Source: an uncultured Pelagibacteraceae bacterium (GTDB lineage: Bacteria > Pseudomonadota > Alphaproteobacteria > Pelagibacterales > Pelagibacteraceae). Taken from it: 36,530 nt of DNA. Below, piece by piece: positions 18,451 through 24,992 of this stretch; within the stretch, counting starts at the first letter, position 1; every line of letters begins with the position of its first letter. Location of the stretch: NCBI GenBank assembly GCA_902572155.1, contig CACGET010000002.1, forward strand, positions 1 through 36,530, in the 5' to 3' direction. Under the pieces are notes generated by a model that was not told where the DNA came from, searched no databases, and was given only the letters and a program-made list of their open reading frames with translations. The translations under genes were made by a program, and so were the position numbers.

Positions 18451-18588
18451 TCAGCTAATTTTTATTTTTTTTTTATTTATTTTAAATAAATTTTCTTTTT
18501 TACTACTAAATCTGGTATTTGTAATATTGCTTCTATGTTTAGCAAAGGCTTGTTTTTGAGCTTGTTTCATTGCTTTTTTAGATGACAT
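18451..18588 (-). CDS. Possible small basic protein, 45 residues
   Basis: A minus-strand frame starts MSSKKAMKQAQKQAFAKHRS and ends KKKIKIS. It is strongly basic (about one third Lys/Arg) with a Gln/Ala helix at the start. It ends 4 bases from the stop of the convergent 56-residue gene. No ribosome site is clear; a TATAAT lies just upstream of the ATG. Lys-rich frames arise by chance in A+T-rich DNA, so this is tentative. Confidence 0.4.
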   Translation of the reverse strand: MSSKKAMKQAQKQAFAKHRSNITNTRFSSKKENLFKINKKKIKIS

Positions 18589-18633
18589 AAATAAATTATA
18601 TCAATAATTAAGATTATATAAATTAATTAATTT

Positions 18634-18737
18634 ATGAAAAATAGATTTACATTAATTGAATTACTAATTGTTCACCACCAGGCTTTATGAGTGCTTGTCC
18701 GTCTCATCCTTATCAAGGTGGTTATTTATCTATATAG
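18634..18737 (+). pseudogene. Broken type IV pilin/pseudopilin gene start
   Basis: ATG at 18634 begins MKNRFTLIELLIV, the class III prepilin leader and start of the N-terminal helix (Phe as first mature residue, Glu at +5). After Val the frame leaves the pilin pattern (HHQAL) and stops at 18690. A second frame reads CSPPGFMSACPSHPYQGGYL to a stop at 18737 and could be a pilin C-terminal end, implying an internal deletion and frameshift. The second part overlaps a hairpin-rich block, so it may instead be RNA sequence that replaced the gene body. An intact pilin gene lies at 24993-25487. Confidence 0.5.
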
Positions 18738-18771
18738 ATTAAATAACATCACTGTTAGAGTTTTTTCTAAC
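18674..18771. ncRNA. Candidate structured RNA, three consecutive hairpins
   Basis: Hairpin 1 nests ACCACC (18674-18679) with GGTGGT (18717-18722), AGG (18680-18682) with CCT (18708-18710), and ATGAG (18687-18691) with CTCAT (18703-18707), around an 11-base loop. Hairpin 2 pairs 18721-18731 with 18736-18747 with one bulge. Hairpin 3 pairs GTTAGA (18754-18759) with TCTAAC (18766-18771). The first part is clearly richer in G+C than the flanks. It resembles no RNA family I can name; it is not tmRNA, SRP RNA, RNase P or a known SAM riboswitch by motif. Strand is undecided. Confidence 0.4.
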
Positions 18772-18794
18772 TTAGGTAGAACCACATGATCGGC

Positions 18795-18827
18795 TAAATA
18801 TATACAAACTGATATTACATATATTTA
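18795..18827. repeat. 9-bp inverted repeat after the histidine phosphatase gene
   Basis: TAAATATAT (18795-18803) and ATATATTTA (18819-18827) are exact reverse complements with a 15-base loop, 4 bases after the phosphatase stop on the minus strand. All pairs are A-T, so stability is low; no T-run follows. It may be a weak transcript end, or chance in A+T-rich DNA. Confidence 0.25.
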
Positions 18828-18831
18828 ATCG

Positions 18832-19389
18832 TTAGTAGTCTATCTCTATACTATCTATTATACTAAAATTTTTATCAGAAACTATTATTTCCCCAGAGTT
18901 TACTCCCACTCCTAACATTTCAGAAATGACCACGTAATGTGTTATTAAAATTAAGTTTTTATCATCATCCCAAGTTTTTATAAATTTTTTTAAATCTTTA
19001 ATTTGTTTATCTTTATTTTTCATAAATTTAGATTGATAAAATGAATTTAAAGCATCAAAGGTTTTGAATTTATCAAATGCATATTTGGCTGTATCTTTAC
19101 ATCTACACCATTCACTTGTAAAAATTTCATTATTTATAATCTGATTTTTAATAAAAAAGTGCCCTATTTTTTTAGATTGTTCTATTCCCTCATTATTTAA
19201 ATTTCTTTGTGTTGAACAATCTTTTTTATCAAAGTTTTCTGGGTCTCCATTTCCTGGTGCATAAGCATGCCTAATAAATATTATTTTTCCACCTTCTTTA
19301 AGTTCATTTATTAATTTTTTTTGGGAATCTGCTTTTATAGATGATGTTAAAGATATAAATACTATAATTATAATCTTAAAAAATTTCAT
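18832..19389 (-). CDS. Secreted histidine phosphatase superfamily protein
   Basis: The 185-residue product has a signal peptide (hydrophobic 4-16, likely cut after SIKA at 20) and a histidine phosphatase fold: IFIRHAYAPG (Arg 40, His 41, the phospho-accepting His), TSEWCRCKDTA (Arg 96) and LILITHYVVI (second His 151). It therefore probably removes phosphate from a small molecule in the periplasm; the substrate cannot be read from sequence. Its start codon is 2 bases from that of the divergent uracil-DNA glycosylase. Confidence 0.85.
   Translation of the reverse strand: MKFFKIIIIVFISLTSSIKADSQKKLINELKEGGKIIFIRHAYAPGNGDPENFDKKDCSTQRNLNNEGIEQSKKIGHFFIKNQIINNEIFTSEWCRCKDTAKYAFDKFKTFDALNSFYQSKFMKNKDKQIKDLKKFIKTWDDDKNLILITHYVVISEMLGVGVNSGEIIVSDKNFSIIDSIEIDY
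19363..19374 (+). promoter_or_regulatory. Tandem TATAAT boxes, candidate -10 of the glycosylase gene
   Basis: Two abutting TATAAT hexamers (19363-19368 and 19369-19374) lie 18-29 bases before the glycosylase ATG, inside the signal-peptide codons of the divergent phosphatase gene. No strong -35 is seen. There is no intergenic space for a promoter, so it must lie inside the neighbouring gene. Confidence 0.35.
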
Positions 19390-19391
19390 TT

Positions 19392-20072
19392 ATGGATATT
19401 AGATTAAAAGAATTAAACAAGACAATAGTTAACTGTAAAAAATGTCCAAGGTTAGTTAACTTTATTAAGAAAGTCTGTACTCATAAAAGAAAACAAAATA
19501 TCAATGAAATATATTGGGGAAAACCGGTTCCAGGATTTGGTAATATCAACTCAAAATTGGCCATAATAGGTCTTGCTCCTGCAGCACATGGAGGCACTAG
19601 AACGGGACGTGCATTTACTGGTGATAAATCTGGTGATTTTTTATTTGAATGTTTGTTTAAGTCAGGAATTTCAAATCAACCTTTTTCCATAAATATAAGT
19701 GATAATTTAAAATTAAAATCAACTTATATAACTAATATTCTTAAGTGTGTTCCACCCGAAGATAAACCAAATAATAAGGAATTATCAAATTGCTCAAATT
19801 ATTTTAATGAAGAAATCACAAAACTTAAAAATTTAAAAGTAATAGTGACACTTGGAAAAGTTGCTTTTGATAATTGTGTAAAAATTTATAAAAAAAAATT
19901 TCAAAATACAAAAAAATATATCTTTAAACACGGTCAAACTCAATTACTTACCAATAAAACTATAATAATCCCTTGTTATCATCCTAGTCCAAGAAATGTA
20001 AATACTGGGGTTGTATCAGATAAAATGATGGTTAGATTATTTATTAAAGCAAAAAAATTAGCTAAACTTTGA
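19392..20072 (+). CDS. Uracil-DNA glycosylase, family 5 (UdgB-like)
   Basis: Family 5 enzymes excise uracil and other deaminated bases from DNA. The 226-residue product has the 4Fe-4S ligands Cys 15, 18, 119 and 134, motif A GLAPAAHGG (60-68, lacking the polar catalytic residue of family 1, as expected), GRAFTGDKSGDFL after it, and the C-terminal motif HPSPRNVNTG (His 197). It starts 2 bases from the divergent phosphatase start and its end overlaps the convergent YbgC gene by 11 bases. Confidence 0.9.
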   Translation: MDIRLKELNKTIVNCKKCPRLVNFIKKVCTHKRKQNINEIYWGKPVPGFGNINSKLAIIGLAPAAHGGTRTGRAFTGDKSGDFLFECLFKSGISNQPFSINISDNLKLKSTYITNILKCVPPEDKPNNKELSNCSNYFNEEITKLKNLKVIVTLGKVAFDNCVKIYKKKFQNTKKYIFKHGQTQLLTNKTIIIPCYHPSPRNVNTGVVSDKMMVRLFIKAKKLAKL

Positions 20073-20484
20073 TAGTGTCACAAAAATAAGGTTTGAATTT
20101 TGAATAGATATCTTCTGGAATTCTCATTGGCCTTCCACTTTCATTTATAAAAACTAAATGTATTTCAGCGTTAACAATTTCATCATCACTCCTCGTAATA
20201 ATTTGATTCATAAAAAATGAAGTTTTAGAAATTGATTTTACAAAAGATCTTATTTTTAATTCATCTTCTAAGTGAGCAGTTTTTTGGTACTTAATATTGC
20301 ATGATTTAACAATTATTATTGAATTAAATTTTTCTCTAATCTTTTGATTGCTGTACCCTATGGAGAATAAAGCTTCTGTTCTTGCTCTTTCTAAAAATCT
20401 TAGATAATTAGCATAATAAACTACCCCACCAGAATCTGTATCCTCATAATAAACTTTTACCTTATGAAAGAAATTTTCATGCAT
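20062..20484 (-). CDS. ybgC: YbgC-type acyl-CoA thioesterase
   Basis: This 140-residue hot-dog-fold enzyme hydrolyses acyl-CoA thioesters. The motif YYEDTDSGGVVYYANYLRFL contains the catalytic Asp 17, and ERARTEALFSIG follows as in YbgC. In most proteobacteria ybgC heads the tol-pal operon; here no tol gene is adjacent. It converges on the glycosylase gene, overlapping its last 11 bases. Confidence 0.88.
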   Translation of the reverse strand: MHENFFHKVKVYYEDTDSGGVVYYANYLRFLERARTEALFSIGYSNQKIREKFNSIIIVKSCNIKYQKTAHLEDELKIRSFVKSISKTSFFMNQIITRSDDEIVNAEIHLVFINESGRPMRIPEDIYSKFKPYFCDTIKV

Positions 20485-20528
20485 TAAATTATTATATCAA
20501 AATATTAATAATTTTACAGAAACTAAGA

Positions 20529-20534
20529 TATAAT
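20529..20534 (+). promoter_or_regulatory. -10 box implying a leaderless small mRNA
   Basis: A perfect TATAAT ends 7 bases before the ATG of the 46-residue gene at 20542, so a transcript would start at or next to the start codon. No good -35 lies at 16-18 bases upstream. Confidence 0.35.
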
Positions 20535-20541
20535 AATTGTA

Positions 20542-20682
20542 ATGAATGTTTTTGTTATTTGGATTGTATTAGTAACAGCATGGAATTTTGGTTATCCCAG
20601 CGCAACACCTATAGAAGATGTGGTTGTAGCTATTGGATTATCTTTATTAAGTTTGATTTTAAAAAAATATCTTAAATTTTAG
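20542..20682 (+). CDS. Small membrane protein, 46 residues
   Basis: ATG at 20542 to TAG at 20680-20682. The product is MNVFVIWIVLVTAWNFGYPS, then ATPIEDVVVAI and a second hydrophobic stretch GLSLLSLILKKYLKF, which suggests two membrane helices joined by a proline-containing turn. No family is recognised. It fills the whole gap between YbgC and the convergent DUF3047 gene, ending directly at that gene's stop codon. A TATAAT box just upstream supports expression. Confidence 0.6.
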   Translation: MNVFVIWIVLVTAWNFGYPSATPIEDVVVAIGLSLLSLILKKYLKF

Positions 20683-21333
20683 TTATTCTGATGAAAAATA
20701 AATATTTTGGAAATATGCTATAGCTTTCATTTTTGAATTATCTGTATCAGACATAATAGCTAAGCCATCTAGCTCATTAACATCTAAATCATGAAATGTT
20801 TTAAAATCTTCTTTTACATTTGCTTTAACCGTTACCCATTTATCTAAATTTTCTTTTGTAGTTGATAGAACGTTATCTATAGATTTTTTTGTATATGGAC
20901 TTGGCCAATTTAATCCAACCTTATTGTTACTTGAAAATACATAATTTACCGCTCTATTGGAAAGTGGTGTTGCGCCTGTTTTTTTTATAGCAAATACCCT
21001 AGCTGCAAAATCATGACCTTTTTTAGTATCTTCTTTTATGCCAGGTAAATCCATTTCTATTTTCCACGTAATGTTAATAAATGGAGTTTTATTTAGGTCA
21101 ATTTTTACTTCTTTGCCTAATCCTGAAGCACCGTTATCAGCAATTGATTTTAAAAAATTTCCATTCTCATTTGTTCCTAAAGAATATGAAGTTTTATTAT
21201 CAGCACCTCTAACTTTTCTTACTTTTAATTCTGAAAGCTCACTTTCAGTAAAATCAAAGACTTTAATAATATCTGCAAAAGAATATGTTGATAAAACTAA
21301 ATAAGAAAAAACTAAATGTATAATCTTTATCAT
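20683..21333 (-). CDS. Secreted DUF3047 family protein
   Basis: The 216-residue product has a signal peptide (hydrophobic 5-18, ending YSFA) and the DUF3047 pattern: ITWKIEMDLPG, GHDFAARVFAIKK, NYVFSSNNKVGLNWPSPYTK, DKWVTVKANVKEDF and the terminal AIMSDTDNSKMKAIAYFQNI. The family is of unknown function and predicted to be periplasmic with a jelly-roll-like fold. The start codon is 13 bases downstream of the CCA end of tRNA-Met, so the two are probably co-transcribed. Confidence 0.8.
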   Translation of the reverse strand: MIKIIHLVFSYLVLSTYSFADIIKVFDFTESELSELKVRKVRGADNKTSYSLGTNENGNFLKSIADNGASGLGKEVKIDLNKTPFINITWKIEMDLPGIKEDTKKGHDFAARVFAIKKTGATPLSNRAVNYVFSSNNKVGLNWPSPYTKKSIDNVLSTTKENLDKWVTVKANVKEDFKTFHDLDVNELDGLAIMSDTDNSKMKAIAYFQNIYFSSE

Positions 21334-21346
21334 AATTTTCTTTTTG

Positions 21347-21423
21347 TGGTAGCGGGAAGTGGGATCGAACCACTGACCTCAGGCTTATGAGTCCTGCGCT
21401 CTAACCAACTGAGCTACCCCGCC
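21347..21423 (-). tRNA. tRNA with CAU anticodon, probably elongator tRNA-Met
   Basis: The minus strand gives acceptor GGCGGGG/TCCCGCT, D arm GCTC/GAGC, anticodon loop CTCATAA (anticodon CAT), T arm AGTGG/CCACT around TTCGATC, discriminator A and encoded CCA. The paired acceptor end and lack of three G-C pairs in the anticodon stem rule out initiator tRNA. The last pair of the anticodon stem is an A-G mismatch. tRNA-Ile2, whose CAU is modified to lysidine, cannot be fully excluded. Confidence 0.92.
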
Positions 21424-21441
21424 GTTAATTAATGAAGATAT

Positions 21442-21470
21442 ATAATAGATTTTATTAATTGTGCAATCAA
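21442..21470 (-). promoter_or_regulatory. Candidate promoter for tRNA-Met and the DUF3047 gene
   Basis: On the minus strand TTGATT (21470-21465), a 17-base spacer and TATTAT (21447-21442) precede the tRNA by about 18 bases. The -35 box overlaps the stop codon of the upstream cupin gene. Confidence 0.5.
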
Positions 21471-21901
21471 GTATTTGATAATTTTAGTGGAGCAACTAAG
21501 TCGTAATTGAATTTTGATGGTTTCCATTTTTTTGGAGCAAGCTCTAAATCTTCAAATTCAAAAGCTGGAGCAACTGTACAACCTATTAAACTATAAGTAC
21601 CGCTGGATTTCATCGCAAACCAAGTGTTTTTTTCTATATTGAATATGAATTTATTATTTGCTCCTATCTCATTTTTTTTAAATCCATCTCCATCTTTAGA
21701 AGTAAATATAACTAAAGGATTTCCAGAATAAAAATGAATAGTTTCATTTTTTGTTATTCGATGCCAATGAGAATATTCATGCTCCTCTAATAAAAAATAA
21801 ATATGACTTACATCCTTATTTTTAAAAACTTCAACATAATGACCACCTTCAGGATGAGGTATCATTTTATGATAGTCAATGAGAGACTTAATAATATTCA
21901 T
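21467..21901 (-). CDS. Cupin superfamily 5 (DUF985) protein
   Basis: The 144-residue product matches the DUF985 cupin pattern: an N-terminal HKMIPHPEGGHYVEVFKN, then IYFLLEEHEYSHWHRITKNE with the metal-like HWH residues, HFYSGNPLVIF, and the closing strand TYSLIGCTVAPAFEFEDLEL. Members are cytoplasmic single-domain cupins without a firm function. It lies 20 bp after the second secreted paralogue and appears to be the last gene of that run. Confidence 0.85.
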   Translation of the reverse strand: MNIIKSLIDYHKMIPHPEGGHYVEVFKNKDVSHIYFLLEEHEYSHWHRITKNETIHFYSGNPLVIFTSKDGDGFKKNEIGANNKFIFNIEKNTWFAMKSSGTYSLIGCTVAPAFEFEDLELAPKKWKPSKFNYDLVAPLKLSNT

Positions 21902-21921
21902 ATATAATTTTTACTTTTAAT

Positions 21922-22758
21922 CTAACTTTGTTTTGCTACAGTGAATTTAACTTTTTTATCTTTATAATCTCTACCGGAACCAGTAACACTACCATCATCA
22001 TTCCAATTAAGTGTTCCAGCTGCGCCCATATTGTTTGAACAAGCTAATAACCATGTGCCTTTTCCACCATTTTGTAATAAATATGTTCCTTCACAGCTTC
22101 CATCATTGTTAGGTAATTCTAAACTCATAGAGGTTTTTCCATCATCAGATTCCTCATACCCTACAGTTCCAATTATTAATTCTTCGTAGCCATCCCAACT
22201 AATAGCAACAGATCTTTCACCTTTAACTTCTTTTTTCTTTGCAATTTTTTTTTCATTTTTTTTATCATCATTATTAGATTGAGACTTGTATCCACCATCA
22301 TAAAAACCTAATTCTTGAAGAATTTGTAATGTTTTTCCAGCTTTAATATCTTTACGTTTAAGTCGTCTCTTTTTATAAGGTGTACCATTGTCCCAAACAA
22401 TTGTATTTCTACTTGCAAAAAGATAGCATTCTTGACCTGATTTTTTTTTACATGATGATATGGCTTGACCTGTATAATGTCCTGGGGCCACATTATCTTT
22501 ATATCTTGTGGGTGTATTAAACCAAGAATAATAATTTCCATCTGCTGAAATTACAATTAGTTCACCTATCCATGACTCTTTTTGTGACTGAGCATACGCC
22601 CCTTTTTTACCCCCACTAAAATAATATTCTAATAAATTTGCAGTATCAGTGCTTATTTTTAAAGGTCCTTTTCCTTTTTTAAAGCTGCCAGAGACAGATG
22701 CTAGGGATAAATTAAAATTAAAAATAAATATTATTACTAAACAAAATATTTTTTTCAT
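21922..22758 (-). CDS. Secreted protein of unknown function, paralogue 2
   Basis: The 278-residue product has a signal peptide (hydrophobic 4-20), an N-terminal domain with a Cys pair (SSCKKKSGQECYLFA, about 114-128), a Lys-rich linker (about 163-178) and a C-terminal domain of about 95 residues with SWDGY, CEGTY, NNMGAAGTLNW, VTGSGRDY and KKVKFTVAKQS. The same two-domain layout is in the gene just upstream, whose C-terminal domain is clearly homologous (about 60% identical by eye). No known enzyme motif was recognised. The ATG directly follows the upstream stop codon. Confidence 0.7.
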   Translation of the reverse strand: MKKIFCLVIIFIFNFNLSLASVSGSFKKGKGPLKISTDTANLLEYYFSGGKKGAYAQSQKESWIGELIVISADGNYYSWFNTPTRYKDNVAPGHYTGQAISSCKKKSGQECYLFASRNTIVWDNGTPYKKRRLKRKDIKAGKTLQILQELGFYDGGYKSQSNNDDKKNEKKIAKKKEVKGERSVAISWDGYEELIIGTVGYEESDDGKTSMSLELPNNDGSCEGTYLLQNGGKGTWLLACSNNMGAAGTLNWNDDGSVTGSGRDYKDKKVKFTVAKQS

Positions 22759-23550
22759 TTAACTTTGTTTTGAAACGGTGAATTTAACTTTTTTATCATT
22801 ATGATCTCTTCCAGATCCAGTGACTCCTCCATCTCCCCATTTTAAGGTTCCAGCTGCACCCATTTTGTTTGTACAACCTATCTGCCATGTTCCCTTTCCA
22901 TCAGCTTGTAAAGAGTAAGTTCCTTCACATGTGCCATCATAATTTGGTAAAGATAAGTTTAGTGTACCTTTATAATTTTCTTCATCAAAATTTATAACTC
23001 CTGCTATCAAATCAGAGTAACCATCCCAACTTAAAGCAATTGATCTTTTGCCTTTAAGCTCGTATTTTTTTCCTAATATATCTTTTGTTTCATCTTTTTT
23101 ATTATTTTCTGATGAATTTGTTGTACTTTCAATAGTTTCTCCAACAAAACCTAATTCCGTTAGCTTGGCAACTAATTCCTCTTTACTCCATTTGCTACTA
23201 ACTCTAGAAACTTTTCCTCTACCAGGATTAGTTCCATTTTTCCATTTTATCGTTTTTCCTCTTGCAAAAGTTTTACATGCTGTACCTGCTTTAATTTCAC
23301 ATTGTCTTATTTTAACATTATCTCCTCCTGCACGACATGAACCAGTGGGACAGTACCAATACATTGCATAAGACCCATCTGTTGCAACAACAAATGTCTC
23401 TGGGCTTTTTCCACCTTTAATCGTTATATATTGATGAAAATAATCAATTAAAAAATCCTCCATCTTGAACTCTCCTTCACCAATATCTCCAGAATGAGCA
23501 TTAGTTGCTAAGAACAAACTAAGTATTAAAAATTTTAAGACTTTTTTCAT
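22759..23550 (-). CDS. Secreted protein of unknown function, paralogue 1
   Basis: The frame can be read from a GTG at 23565, but the ATG at 23550 is preceded by a GAGGATAA ribosome site and starts the signal peptide MKKVLKFLILSLFLATNAHS, so a 263-residue product is preferred. The N-terminal domain has IRQCEIKAGTACKTFARG and a trailing TIKWKNGT matching paralogue 2 (TIVWDNGT). The C-terminal domain repeats SWDGY, CEGTY, NKMGAAGTLKW, VTGSGRDH and KKVKFTVSKQS. An extra Cys pair (WYCPTGSCRAGG) is specific to this copy. The two genes look like a tandem duplication. Confidence 0.7.
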   Translation of the reverse strand: MKKVLKFLILSLFLATNAHSGDIGEGEFKMEDFLIDYFHQYITIKGGKSPETFVVATDGSYAMYWYCPTGSCRAGGDNVKIRQCEIKAGTACKTFARGKTIKWKNGTNPGRGKVSRVSSKWSKEELVAKLTELGFVGETIESTTNSSENNKKDETKDILGKKYELKGKRSIALSWDGYSDLIAGVINFDEENYKGTLNLSLPNYDGTCEGTYSLQADGKGTWQIGCTNKMGAAGTLKWGDGGVTGSGRDHNDKKVKFTVSKQS

Positions 23551-23593
23551 TTTATTTATCCTCACACTTTACACTTTTAATATCAAGATTGTT

Positions 23594-24229
23594 TTACAAA
23601 GGTACAAATATTTTATTTAACGCTGAATTCCATTTATTTTTATTGTCAGCATTAAAGATTAGATTAAGTTCAGTTTCTGCTAAAGACCATTGATCTCTTT
23701 CTAGTTCTCCTTCAAGTTGATTTTCACCCCATCCTGAAATTCCAATTAAAATCAAGTTTTCCTTAGGACCTTTATTTTCTGAAATATCAATTAAAATTTG
23801 TAAATCATTAGTTACTGATAGTGAATTAAAAATCTTAGTACTTTTACTTTTGTATTCATTAGTATGAAGAACAAAAATTCTATTTTCATCTACAGGACCT
23901 CCCCAATATATAGGTAACGTAAGTTTTTCCAGTTTCTTTTTATCAGTCTTTTTAATGTTATTATTATTACTAACTAATGATGATAGTGGATATTCTCCTA
24001 AAAACTTATTAACCGCAAAGCCAAATGCTCCTTTTTCATCATGTTCCAACAAGATTATAACTGATTTATAAAATTTAGAATCTGTATTATCGTTTTGTGC
24101 AACTAATAGATTATCCTTAAAACTCTGAGTATATATACCTTCTTTATAATTTTTTGGTAAATCTGTTGTATTTCCTGCAGTTACAAATATCTGCACAAAT
24201 ATAAATAACGTAATTAATCTTAAAATCAT
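23594..24229 (-). CDS. YqgE/AlgH (UPF0301) family protein with a signal peptide
   Basis: The body matches the YqgE/AlgH family: SFKDNLLVAQNDNTDSKFYK, SVIILLEHDEKGAFGFAVNK, YWGGPVDENRIFVLH and ISGWGENQLEGELERDQWSL. Typical members are about 180-190 residues and begin close to the LLVA strand. This 211-residue product has about 35 extra N-terminal residues containing a hydrophobic segment (2-18, MILRLITLFIFVQIFVTAG). No other in-frame ATG precedes the domain, so export is likely. The family function is unsettled. It lies 8 bp after the AsmA-like gene. Confidence 0.85.
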   Translation of the reverse strand: MILRLITLFIFVQIFVTAGNTTDLPKNYKEGIYTQSFKDNLLVAQNDNTDSKFYKSVIILLEHDEKGAFGFAVNKFLGEYPLSSLVSNNNNIKKTDKKKLEKLTLPIYWGGPVDENRIFVLHTNEYKSKSTKIFNSLSVTNDLQILIDISENKGPKENLILIGISGWGENQLEGELERDQWSLAETELNLIFNADNKNKWNSALNKIFVPL

Positions 24230-24237
24230 ATGTAAAA

Positions 24238-24990
24238 TTAATTTATCAAATTTTTAAGTTTATTTTTTAATTTATCTTTTAATTTGTCTTTAATTTTTTC
24301 CTTTATTTTATCCTTATTTAAATCTTTAATTTTATCTAATTTGTCAGTTAATTTGCTTGAAATAATTTTGGTTTTTACAACATTAACTATTTTTTTTAGA
24401 ACATCACGTATGACTTTTTTATAATCATTACTATTTTTGGTATTTCCAATATTTTTAAACTTCATATCTTTTAATGAAATTTGATCGCTAATCTTTAATT
24501 CTGGATTATTAACAGATAAATTAATTTTTCTAACATTAAGTTCAGATATATTAAATTGCTTTGAGCTAGTTGACTTACCGCTTCCCTCAATCATTGTTTT
24601 ATCTAAAGATTTAACATTATCATCAACATTCTTGTAATCATTTAAACCTTTGATCTTCAATTTAAAAAAATAATTTAGATTTAAACCATCTATATCAACT
24701 TTATCAATTTTGATAATATTGCTAAATATTGATACTGAATCTAGTTTTACATAAGCATTTTTAATCGAAAATAATTCCTCTGAAAATTTTTTATTATTCA
24801 ATTTAATATCTTTAGCAATTGCTTCACCTTTGAGGTAATTAATCTTTAAATCACCGATCTCAGTATCTCTATCTAAACTATTAGAAATATTACTTTCAAC
24901 TATCTGTTTTATTATTCGATCACCAACAAACTCAGATAAGCAATAGATGGTTATTGTTAAAAAAATTAAAAATAGAATGATTTTTTTCAT
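24238..24990 (-). CDS. AsmA-like membrane-anchored protein
   Basis: The 250-residue product has an N-terminal membrane anchor (about 3-19) followed by a periplasmic β-rich region. The pattern is that of AsmA-like/DUF748-like proteins: SLDRDTEIGDLKINYLKGEA, then repeating short strands such as IKIDKVDIDGLNLNY. It is much shorter than full AsmA and ends in a lysine-rich repeat of the type KDKLK (about 212-250). Such proteins are thought to act in outer-membrane lipid transport or assembly, but the match here is weak. It lies 2 bp after the pilin gene. Confidence 0.5.
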   Translation of the reverse strand: MKKIILFLIFLTITIYCLSEFVGDRIIKQIVESNISNSLDRDTEIGDLKINYLKGEAIAKDIKLNNKKFSEELFSIKNAYVKLDSVSIFSNIIKIDKVDIDGLNLNYFFKLKIKGLNDYKNVDDNVKSLDKTMIEGSGKSTSSKQFNISELNVRKINLSVNNPELKISDQISLKDMKFKNIGNTKNSNDYKKVIRDVLKKIVNVVKTKIISSKLTDKLDKIKDLNKDKIKEKIKDKLKDKLKNKLKNLIN

Positions 24991-24992
24991 AA

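Noticed and set aside
18451..18520. Plus-strand T-rich stretch after the 56-residue gene as an intrinsic terminator
   Set aside because: No stable stem precedes the T-run.
18601..18831. tmRNA, SRP RNA, RNase P RNA or SAM riboswitch in the gene-free region
   Set aside because: None of the diagnostic conserved motifs of these RNAs was found on either strand.
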